Assembly: GCA_949287115.1 (NCBI GenBank) | Contig: CASEFF010000114.1 | Span: forward strand, 1 to 8,123 | DNA: 8,123 nucleotides | Reading direction: 5' to 3' | From: an uncultured Bacillota bacterium | Lineage (GTDB): Bacteria; Bacillota; Clostridia; Peptostreptococcales; Anaerovoracaceae | Shown here: in pieces, positions 1-6,051 of the stretch | Layout: each line of letters starts with the position of its first letter | Numbering within the stretch: the first letter of the stretch is position 1 | Position numbers and translations under genes: made by a program | Notes under the pieces: model-generated | Seen by the model: only the letters and a program-made list of their open reading frames with translations | The model's database searches: none | What the model was told of the DNA's origin: nothing

Positions 1-2916
1 CTGAAGAAGTTCGGCATGGTTGACGATCTCGACGAATCGGACGAGATAAACGCATGCAGCATAAAGGTAAAGGCGAAGATAGACGGCAGGGAGGAAGACT
101 GGCTCGTCATGTTCAAGAACGAGACTCACAACCATCCGACCGAGATAGAGCCTTTCGGAGGCGCGGCAACGTGTCTGGGCGGAGCCATAAGAGACCCGCT
201 GTCGGGCAGGGTATACGTATATCAGGCCATGAGGGTCACCGGAGCTGCCGATCCGAGAAAGCCGATAAGCGAGACGCTGTCCGGCAAGCTGCCTCAGAGG
301 AAGATCACGAGAGAAGCGGCTCAGGGCTACAGCTCGTACGGCAACCAGATAGGCCTTGCGACGGGTCAGGTGGACGAGGTGTACCACGAAAACTACGTTG
401 CCAAGAGGATGGAGATAGGAGCCGTCGTGGGAGCTGCGCCTGCCGATCATGTAAACAGAAGGGTGCCGCAGAAGGGCGACGTCATAATCCTCGTAGGCGG
501 CAGGACGGGACGTGACGGATGCGGCGGAGCCACCGGATCGTCCAAGGAGCATACGGAAGAATCAATACTCCAGTGCGGAGCCGAAGTACAGAAGGGAAAC
601 CCGCCCGTTGAGAGGAACATACAGAGACTGTTCAGGAGAAAGGAAGTCGCCACCCTCATAAAGCGCTGCAACGATTTCGGCGCCGGCGGCGTATCGGTAG
701 CCATAGGCGAGCTGGCCGACGGCCTTGAGATAAACCTCGACCTTGTGCCTAAGAAATACGAAGGCCTCGACGGTACGGAGCTGGCCATATCCGAGTCGCA
801 GGAGAGGATGGCCGTAGTGGTCGATGCCGACAGAGCGGCCGAGTTCATCGGATATGCGGCCGAGGAAAACCTGGAAGCCACGGCTGTTGCCACGGTCACC
901 GACACCAACAGGGTGAGGATGTACTGGCGCGAGAAGTGCATCCTCGACCTTTCCAGAGACTTCCTCAACACCAACGGAGCGCAGCAGTTCGCCAGCGCTT
1001 TTGCGGCAGATCCGGAAGCCATATCGCAGGCCGGAGGAGACATCACGGGCATACTCAGGGAAACGAAGACGAAGGAAGAACTGGTATCCGACCTCAACTG
1101 CTGCAGCAAGAAGGGACTCATCGAGATGTTCGACAGCACCATAGGAGCGGCCACGGTGCTGATGCCGCTGGGCGGAAGATATCAGCTGTCGCCTGCCGCG
1201 GGAATGGCGGCCAAGCTGCCTGTCACCGAAGGCGAGACGGATACGGCGACCGTGATGGCATACGGTTTCGATCCGGAGCTGGCCATGAAGAGCCCGTTCC
1301 ACGGAGCACTTTATGCAGTCGTTGACTCCGTGACGAAGATAGCGGCAATGGGAGGCGATTACAGGAAGGTGCGCCTCACGTTCCAGGAGTATTTCGAAAA
1401 GCTGGGTGAAGACCCGGCAAGATGGGGAAAGCCTATGGCTGCGCTGCTGGGAGCCCTGAGAGTCCAGAGAGAGCTGGGCATACCGGCCATCGGCGGAAAG
1501 GACAGCATGTCCGGCACGTTCATGGACATAGACGTGCCTCCTACGCTGGCATCCTTTGCGATAACGGCAATGGACGCCGATCAGGTCGTTTCCACGGAGC
1601 TCAAGTTCGCGGGAAGCAATCTGGTGGCGGTGACGGCTCCTATAGACAGGGAAGGCGTCATAGACTTCGGCATATACAGGAACAACCTGCTCAGGATAAG
1701 AAAGCTGGCTGAAGAAGGCAGGATATTGTCGGCGAATGCCATCGGAAGAGGCGGCCTTTACATGACCCTCGTGAAGATGGCGGCAGGCAACAGGATCGGA
1801 GCCGACATACGCGTGGACGGAGACATCCTCTCGCCTATGTTCGGATCCCTCGTCATCGAACTGCCGGCAGGCGAGGACATAGATGCGGCCATGGAAGGAG
1901 CAGTATACGCGGTGCTGGGAAAGACGACGGCCGACGGAAAGCTGACGATCAACGGACAGGCAGAGGATCTGACCGACATAACGGAAAGCTGGAAGAAGCC
2001 GCTTGAAGGCGTGTTCCCGGTAAGGACACAGGAGTTCAGGGATCGCGAAGACGACACGCCTGTGGAGCAGCCTGTATGGACCGAGAGGAATACGGCGGCG
2101 CCTGCGATAAAGATAGCGAAGCCGAGGGTGGTAATACCGACGTTCCCGGGAACCAACTGCGAGATGGATTCGGCAAGAGCCTTCCGCAGGGCGGGAGCCG
2201 AGGCAGACATCCACATCATAAGAAACCGCACGACGGAAGAGCTGGAAAGATCCATCGAGGAGCTGGAGAGAAAGATAAGGACCAGCCAGATGATAATGAT
2301 ACCGGGAGGATTTTCCGGAGGAGACGAGCCGGACGGATCGGCAAAGTTCATAACGGCTGTGTTCAGGAACCCTGGCATAAAGGACGCCGTTTCGGAGCTG
2401 CTTGACAGGCGCGACGGTCTGATGCTGGGCATATGCAACGGTTTCCAGGCTCTCATAAAGCTGGGCCTAGTACCGGAAGGAAAGATAGTGGACGGTACGG
2501 AGGAAAGCCCGACACTCACATACAATAAGATCGGAAGGCACGCCTCGTGCCTCGTAAGGACGGGCATAACGTCCGTGAAGTCGCCTTGGCTTGCAGGCGT
2601 CAATGTGGGAGATGTGTTCACGATACCTGTTTCCCACGGAGAGGGACGCTTCATAGCCGGCGATGCAGTGCTGGAAAAGCTGAAGGCAAACGGACAGATC
2701 GCCACCCAGTACGTGGATCTGGAAGGAAAGCCGTCCATGGACATAGCCTTCAATCCTAACGGATCCGTCATGGCCATAGAGGGCATCACGTCGCCGGACG
2801 GAAGGGTGCTGGGCAAGATGGGCCACTCCGAGAGGATAGGCAAGAACGTCTACAAGAACGTGCTGGGCGAGAAGGACCAGAAGATATTCGAGTCGGGCGT
2901 GGCGTATTTCAAATAG
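1..2916 (+). CDS. purL: Phosphoribosylformylglycinamidine (FGAM) synthase, single-chain form, 5'-truncated
   Basis: This enzyme makes FGAM from FGAR, ATP and glutamine, step 4 of purine synthesis, in the cytoplasm. The reading frame is open from base 1 (L-K-K-F-G before the first ATG at 16), so the true start lies upstream. 971 residues are visible; one-chain PurLs of this kind run to about 1,250, so roughly 280 N-terminal residues are missing. Visible residues 41-46 are ETHNHP, the nucleotide-binding signature of the synthase domain, followed by a GYSSYGNQIGLATG stretch and GGRTGRDGCGGATGSS; a second PurM-like synthase half follows. From about residue 709 (PRVVIPTFPGTNCE) there is a class I glutaminase domain with GGFSGGDEPDGS at 769-780, nucleophile Cys812 in GICNGFQ, HGEGRF at 879-884, and the His942/Glu944 pair in GHSER. 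The catalytic triad is complete, so this subunit should release ammonia from glutamine. The fused glutaminase explains the lack of purQ and purS. The family matches the Clostridium/Streptococcus/Bacteroides-type one-chain clade rather than the E. coli one, judged from memory of the family. Confidence 0.97.
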   Translation: MKKFGMVDDLDESDEINACSIKVKAKIDGREEDWLVMFKNETHNHPTEIEPFGGAATCLGGAIRDPLSGRVYVYQAMRVTGAADPRKPISETLSGKLPQRKITREAAQGYSSYGNQIGLATGQVDEVYHENYVAKRMEIGAVVGAAPADHVNRRVPQKGDVIILVGGRTGRDGCGGATGSSKEHTEESILQCGAEVQKGNPPVERNIQRLFRRKEVATLIKRCNDFGAGGVSVAIGELADGLEINLDLVPKKYEGLDGTELAISESQERMAVVVDADRAAEFIGYAAEENLEATAVATVTDTNRVRMYWREKCILDLSRDFLNTNGAQQFASAFAADPEAISQAGGDITGILRETKTKEELVSDLNCCSKKGLIEMFDSTIGAATVLMPLGGRYQLSPAAGMAAKLPVTEGETDTATVMAYGFDPELAMKSPFHGALYAVVDSVTKIAAMGGDYRKVRLTFQEYFEKLGEDPARWGKPMAALLGALRVQRELGIPAIGGKDSMSGTFMDIDVPPTLASFAITAMDADQVVSTELKFAGSNLVAVTAPIDREGVIDFGIYRNNLLRIRKLAEEGRILSANAIGRGGLYMTLVKMAAGNRIGADIRVDGDILSPMFGSLVIELPAGEDIDAAMEGAVYAVLGKTTADGKLTINGQAEDLTDITESWKKPLEGVFPVRTQEFRDREDDTPVEQPVWTERNTAAPAIKIAKPRVVIPTFPGTNCEMDSARAFRRAGAEADIHIIRNRTTEELERSIEELERKIRTSQMIMIPGGFSGGDEPDGSAKFITAVFRNPGIKDAVSELLDRRDGLMLGICNGFQALIKLGLVPEGKIVDGTEESPTLTYNKIGRHASCLVRTGITSVKSPWLAGVNVGDVFTIPVSHGEGRFIAGDAVLEKLKANGQIATQYVDLEGKPSMDIAFNPNGSVMAIEGITSPDGRVLGKMGHSERIGKNVYKNVLGEKDQKIFESGVAYFK

Positions 2917-2966
2917 GCGGCATCCGCAAAACGTGTGAACAATAAACGAAAAGGAGATATAAGGAT

Positions 2967-3461
2967 ATGAAAGTAGCGATAGTTATGGGGAGCAAATCGG
3001 ATTATCCCGTAGTGCAGAAAGCCGAGAAGATGCTGGAAAACTTCGGGATCGGATACGAGACGAGGATAATATCGGCCCACAGGACGCCAAAGCAGGCTGA
3101 GGAGTTTGCGGCAAACGCCGAGGCGAACGGATTCGGCTGCATCATAGCGGCGGCCGGCAAGGCGGCGCATCTGGCGGGCGTGCTGGCGGCGACGACACCG
3201 CTGCCTGTCATCGGCATACCGATGAAGTCCAGCACCCTCGACGGCCTCGATTCGCTCCTGGCGGTAGTGCAGAGGCCTAAAGGAGTCCCTGTTGCGACGG
3301 TGGCCATAGACGGAGCCGAGAACGCGGCCATACTGGCGGCACAGATCCTCAGCGGCGCGGACGCCGGACTGAGACAGGCCATAAAGGATTTCAAGAAAAA
3401 GCAGGAAGAGGACATCGTGGCCCTGGACAGGCAGTTTAACGAGGAAAAGAAGCAGGGCTAG
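2967..3461 (+). CDS. purE: PurE: N5-carboxyaminoimidazole ribonucleotide mutase (AIR carboxylase catalytic subunit)
   Basis: 164 residues, the usual size for a stand-alone PurE. It forms CAIR, the substrate of PurC encoded next. The start is set by AAGGAG at 2951-2956, ten bases before the ATG, and by the family N-terminus (KVAIVMGSKSD). Motifs: GSKSD at 8-12, SAHRTP at 36-41 with His38 (equivalent to E. coli His45), and AAHL at 66-69 with His68 (equivalent to His75). SAHRTP and AAHL identify class I, the mutase that uses N5-CAIR made by PurK; class II enzymes carry SAHKT and a different second motif. The second motif differs from E. coli: AAAGKAAHLAG here against AGAGGAAHLPG, with Lys65 in place of glycine and Ala70 in place of proline. 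No purK is seen in the window, so CO2-dependent direct carboxylation remains possible. The lysine-rich C-terminal tail (about residues 138-164) is probably helical. Confidence 0.96.
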   Translation: MKVAIVMGSKSDYPVVQKAEKMLENFGIGYETRIISAHRTPKQAEEFAANAEANGFGCIIAAAGKAAHLAGVLAATTPLPVIGIPMKSSTLDGLDSLLAVVQRPKGVPVATVAIDGAENAAILAAQILSGADAGLRQAIKDFKKKQEEDIVALDRQFNEEKKQG

Positions 3462-3476
3462 GAGCCGGACGCGCGG

Positions 3477-3512
3477 CGCGCGGGCATGTGTGCGGCATGC
3501 GGCAGGCGCGCG
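3477..3512 (+). other. Possible imperfect RNA hairpin in the purE-purC spacer
   Basis: CGCGCG at 3477-3482 can pair with CGCGCG at 3507-3512. Inside it, GCATG at 3484-3488 can pair with CATGC at 3496-3500 around a seven-base loop. The two stems are separated by an uneven internal loop (1 base on the left, 6 on the right). There is no T-run after it, so it is not an intrinsic terminator. Because CGCGCG and GCATGC are self-complementary strings, chance pairing in GC-rich sequence is a real alternative. Confidence 0.3.
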
Positions 3513-3555
3513 GAGCGCATAGATCGCATAGACGAAGCATGCGGCGCGCATAGAT
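3495..3555 (+). repeat. Short direct repeats in the purE-purC spacer
   Basis: GCATGCGGC occurs at 3495-3503 and 3537-3545. GCGCATAGAT occurs at 3515-3524 and 3546-3555. The second block (3537-3555) equals the first (3495-3524) with 11 bases removed from its middle. In addition, the nine-base unit CGCATAGAT is in tandem at 3516-3524 and 3525-3533 (last base C in the second copy), with a third copy at 3547-3555. The pattern suggests a local duplication with slippage. No link to a known repeat family is evident. Confidence 0.6.
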
Positions 3556-3604
3556 TACAGAACAACAATGAGCGGGCGAAGCACCGCCGGGATATATAGA
3601 TAAC

Positions 3605-3610
3605 GGGAGG
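3605..3610 (+). promoter_or_regulatory. Ribosome binding site that decides the purC start
   Basis: GGGAGG stands in front of three in-frame ATGs at 3612, 3615 and 3621. The spacing is 1, 4 and 10 bases respectively. One base is too short for initiation, and the third ATG gives the family N-terminus MKKLEQLYEGKAKKV. The 10-base spacing also matches that of purE. The start at 3621 is therefore preferred, with 3615 as second choice. Confidence 0.65.
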
Positions 3611-3620
3611 TATGATGAGT

Positions 3621-4328
3621 ATGAAAAAACTGGAGCAGCTTTACGAAGGAAAGGCGAAGAAGGTATTCAAGACGGACGATCCGAAGTGTCTCATAGTGGA
3701 CTACAAGGATGATGCGACGGCCTTCAACGGAGAGAAAAAGGGTCAGATAGCAGGCAAGGGTGCAGTGAACAACGTTATGTCCAACATAATGTTCCAGCTC
3801 CTTGAGCAGAAGGGAGTGCCTACGCATTACGTGGAGCAGCTCAGTGACAGGGAGACGGTGGTAAAGGCCGTGAAGATACTGCCTCTGGAAGTCATCATGA
3901 GGAACATTTCCGCCGGATCCTTTGCAAAGAGATACGGCGTAGAGGAAGGCATCGTGTTCGACGAGCCGACCTTCGAGCTGTCGTACAAGAATGACGACCT
4001 GGGCGATCCGCTCATGTGCGAATCCCACGCGCTGGCTCTCAAGCTGGTGACGGAGGAGCAGCTTGAAGAAGTTAAGAAGTACGCGGCCATCGTCAACGAC
4101 ACCCTTAAGGAATTCTTCCTCGACAAGGGACTCAAGCTGGTGGATTTCAAGATAGAGTTCGGTCTCTACGACGGAAAGGTCATACTGGCGGACGAGATCT
4201 CGCCTGACACTTGCAGGCTCTGGGACGTCGAGACCAACGAGAAGATGGATAAGGACAGGTTCAGACGCGACCTGGGCAAGATAGAGGAGACGTACGCCGA
4301 AGTCCTCAGGAGAGTTAAGAACGATTAG
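3621..4328 (+). CDS. purC: Phosphoribosylaminoimidazole-succinocarboxamide (SAICAR) synthase
   Basis: It joins aspartate to CAIR with ATP, giving SAICAR, and acts directly after PurE. The protein is 235 residues from the chosen ATG, close to the usual 235-245 of bacterial PurC. Motifs: LYEGKAKKVF at 7-16 (N-terminal ATP-binding loop), LPLEVIMRN at 87-95 (SAICAR synthase signature 1, with Met where Val is more common), and LVDFKIEFG at 173-181 (signature 2), followed by ADEISPDTCRLWD. All key stretches are present, so it should be active. An in-frame extension from ATG 3612 would add only M-M-S, is badly placed for the ribosome binding site and is not supported by the family. The gene follows the long purE-purC spacer and is followed by a 56-base gap to purM without a terminator, so it is read as part of the same transcript. 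Confidence 0.97.
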   Translation: MKKLEQLYEGKAKKVFKTDDPKCLIVDYKDDATAFNGEKKGQIAGKGAVNNVMSNIMFQLLEQKGVPTHYVEQLSDRETVVKAVKILPLEVIMRNISAGSFAKRYGVEEGIVFDEPTFELSYKNDDLGDPLMCESHALALKLVTEEQLEEVKKYAAIVNDTLKEFFLDKGLKLVDFKIEFGLYDGKVILADEISPDTCRLWDVETNEKMDKDRFRRDLGKIEETYAEVLRRVKND

Positions 4329-4384
4329 TCGCGCGGACGGCAGGACCGGACTGATCTAACACAGATGATTACAGGAGAAAAGGA

Positions 4385-5452
4385 ATGGAAGAAAAAAAGC
4401 TGACATACAAGGACGCCGGAGTCGATACGAAGGAAGGCGAGCGCGCCGTTTCGCTGATGAAGGAGCACGTAAAGGGCACGTTCAACGACAGCGTGCTGAC
4501 GGGTCTGGGCAGCTTCGGCAGCCTCGTTGCTCTTGACGTTAAGGATATGGAGCAGCCGGTGCTGGTGTCGGGGACGGACGGAGTCGGCACAAAGCTGAAG
4601 ATCGCCTTCATGATGGACAGGCACGACACCGTCGGCATCGACTGCGTTGCCATGTGCGTCAACGACGTGCTGTGTCAGGGGGCGAAACCGCTGTTTTTCC
4701 TCGACTACATCGCGACGGGCAGGGTGAAGGCGGAGAAGATCGCTGACATAGTCAAGGGCATAGCCGACGGATGCAAACAGTCGGGCAGCGCTCTCGTAGG
4801 CGGTGAGACGGCGGAGATGCCGGACTTTTACGGAGACGGCGAGTACGACATGGCGGGCTTTTCCGTGGGCATAGTCGACAGGAGCAGGATAATAACGGGA
4901 GAAAAGATAGAGAAAGGCAACAAGATCATCGGCATACCTTCCAGCGGTATCCACAGCAACGGATATTCCCTCGTGAGGAAGGTGTTCTTCGACAAGATGG
5001 ACATGAGCGTCGATGACTACGTGGACGAGCTGGGTCAGACGCTGGGAGAGGCTCTGCTGACGCCGACAAGGATATATGCAAACGCCTGCGGCGCGGTGCT
5101 GCCGAAGTTCGACGTGAAGGGCATCATCCACATAACCGGCGGAGGTTTTTACGAGAACATCCCGAGGATAATACCTGAAGGACTGGCTGTGACCGTGGAG
5201 ACCGGCACATGGGAAGTGCCGCCGATATTCCCGTACATAAAGAAGTGCGGCAACATCGACAGGAAGGAGATGTTCTCCACATTCAACATGGGTATCGGCA
5301 TGATGATGGTAGTCGATGCAGCCGATGCGGACGGCGTGCTGGCAGCCCTCGAAGCGGCTGGCGAGAAGGCATCCGTCATAGGAGAGATAACCGAAAAGAC
5401 CGGCGATGAAGATGTGATCATCGTACACGAAGGTCAGGTGGTGGGAGCATGA
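4385..5452 (+). CDS. purM: Phosphoribosylformylglycinamidine cyclo-ligase (AIR synthase)
   Basis: It closes the imidazole ring of FGAM with ATP to give AIR, linking PurL to PurE. 355 residues against about 345 for the family. The start has AGGAG at 4373-4377 seven bases upstream, and the protein begins with the expected YKDAGVD at 8-14. Other motifs: GTDGVGTKLKIA at 63-74, DCVAMCVNDVLCQGA at 86-100, GGETAEMP at 139-146, SSGIHSNGYSL at 186-196, HITGGGFYENIPR at 249-261 and FNMGIGM at 300-306. These are the glycine-rich and acidic ATP/Mg and substrate loops of the PurM fold, all intact. No signal peptide or membrane segment is seen; it is cytoplasmic. Its stop codon overlaps the purN start by four bases (ATGA), which points to translational coupling with the downstream gene. 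Confidence 0.97.
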   Translation: MEEKKLTYKDAGVDTKEGERAVSLMKEHVKGTFNDSVLTGLGSFGSLVALDVKDMEQPVLVSGTDGVGTKLKIAFMMDRHDTVGIDCVAMCVNDVLCQGAKPLFFLDYIATGRVKAEKIADIVKGIADGCKQSGSALVGGETAEMPDFYGDGEYDMAGFSVGIVDRSRIITGEKIEKGNKIIGIPSSGIHSNGYSLVRKVFFDKMDMSVDDYVDELGQTLGEALLTPTRIYANACGAVLPKFDVKGIIHITGGGFYENIPRIIPEGLAVTVETGTWEVPPIFPYIKKCGNIDRKEMFSTFNMGIGMMMVVDAADADGVLAALEAAGEKASVIGEITEKTGDEDVIIVHEGQVVGA

Positions 5453-6051
5453 GCGGTATTAATGTAAACGGCGACAGGACAAAGGTCGCCGTACTGGTTT
5501 CCGGAGGAGGTACGAACCTTCAGGCACTCATAGACAAGGTGGCGGACGGACAGCTGGCCGATGTGGAGCTGGTAAAGGTCATATCCAGCAGGCCTGACGC
5601 GTACGCGCTGGAGCGTGCGGCGAAAGCCGGCATAGCCACGGCTGTGGCGAAGGAGCAGTCCGACGTGCTGGCGGAGCTCAAAGCGTCTGGCGCCGAGATC
5701 GTAGTCCTTGCCGGATACATGAGGGTGCTTTCACCTGAGATAATAGAAAACTACAGGAACAGGATAATAAACATCCACCCTTCGCTGATACCGAAGTACT
5801 GCGGCAAGGGATTTTACGGACTGCGAGTCCACAAGGCGGTCATCGAAGGCGGCGAAAAGGAAAGCGGCGCCACGGTGCACTACGTCGATGAAGGCGTCGA
5901 TACGGGCAGCATAATACTGCAGGAAAAGGTGCCGGTGCTTGAAGGAGACACTCCCGAGACGCTGGCGGCGCGCGTTCTGGAGACGGAGCACGAGATACTG
6001 GCAAAGGGGCTTGAGAAGGCTATAGATGATTTGAAAAAAGGAGACAGATAA
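5449..6051 (+). CDS. purN: Phosphoribosylglycinamide formyltransferase, folate-dependent (GART)
   Basis: It transfers the formyl group of 10-formyltetrahydrofolate to GAR, step 3. 200 residues, normal for PurN. Motifs: SGGGTNLQAL at 18-27 (phosphate-binding loop), VLAGYMRVLSPEII at 86-99, and the catalytic set Asn108, His110 (INIHPSLIP) and Asp151 (DEGVDTG), matching E. coli Asn106, His108 and Asp144. Between the last two, the loop CGKGFYGLRVH is five residues longer than in E. coli; this form is familiar from Clostridia. The ATG overlaps the purM stop (ATGA). GGGAG at 5443-5447 lies only one base before the ATG, so initiation probably relies on ribosomes finishing purM. No better start exists: the next in-frame ATG is residue 91, inside the fold. 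The N-terminus carries about ten residues (SGINVNGDRT) before the first strand. Confidence 0.96.
   Translation: MSGINVNGDRTKVAVLVSGGGTNLQALIDKVADGQLADVELVKVISSRPDAYALERAAKAGIATAVAKEQSDVLAELKASGAEIVVLAGYMRVLSPEIIENYRNRIINIHPSLIPKYCGKGFYGLRVHKAVIEGGEKESGATVHYVDEGVDTGSIILQEKVPVLEGDTPETLAARVLETEHEILAKGLEKAIDDLKKGDR

Larger units (their letters stand above)
3462..3620 (+). other. Intergenic spacer purE-purC, GC-rich and repeat-bearing
   Basis: This is the longest non-coding stretch of the window. Its first two thirds are dominated by CGCGCG, GCATGC and CGCATAGA strings and look unlike the flanking genes. The last third (about 3556-3604) is less GC-rich and leads into the purC ribosome binding site. 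I see no convincing -35/-10 pair and no hairpin followed by a T-run, so neither an internal promoter nor an intrinsic terminator can be claimed. It could hold an RNA structure that sets the purE:purC expression ratio, or be a degenerate repeat insertion. Confidence 0.6.

Noticed and set aside
54..515. A 153-codon plus-strand frame inside purL
   Set aside because: It is an out-of-frame shadow of purL, Arg/Gly/Ser-rich, with no ribosome binding site and no motif.
562..2214. A 550-codon open frame on the minus strand inside purL
   Set aside because: It is in exact codon register with purL. Minus-strand stops in this register need TTA, CTA or TCA codons in purL, and those are rare in this GC-rich codon usage. 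The product is Arg/His/Tyr-rich with no recognisable motif and has no ribosome binding site context.
2917..2927. Small hairpin GCGG-CAT-CCGC right after the purL stop
   Set aside because: Only four base pairs and followed by AAAACG rather than a T-run, so it is not an intrinsic terminator; the purE ribosome binding site follows closely.
3591..3600. AT-rich GATATATAGA as a possible -10 box for an internal purC promoter
   Set aside because: No -35 partner at 16-18 bases upstream, and transcription would start within or after the purC ribosome binding site.
3612..3620. purC start at ATG 3612 (extra M-M-S)
   Set aside because: Only one base separates GGGAGG from this ATG, and the family N-terminus begins at the ATG at 3621.
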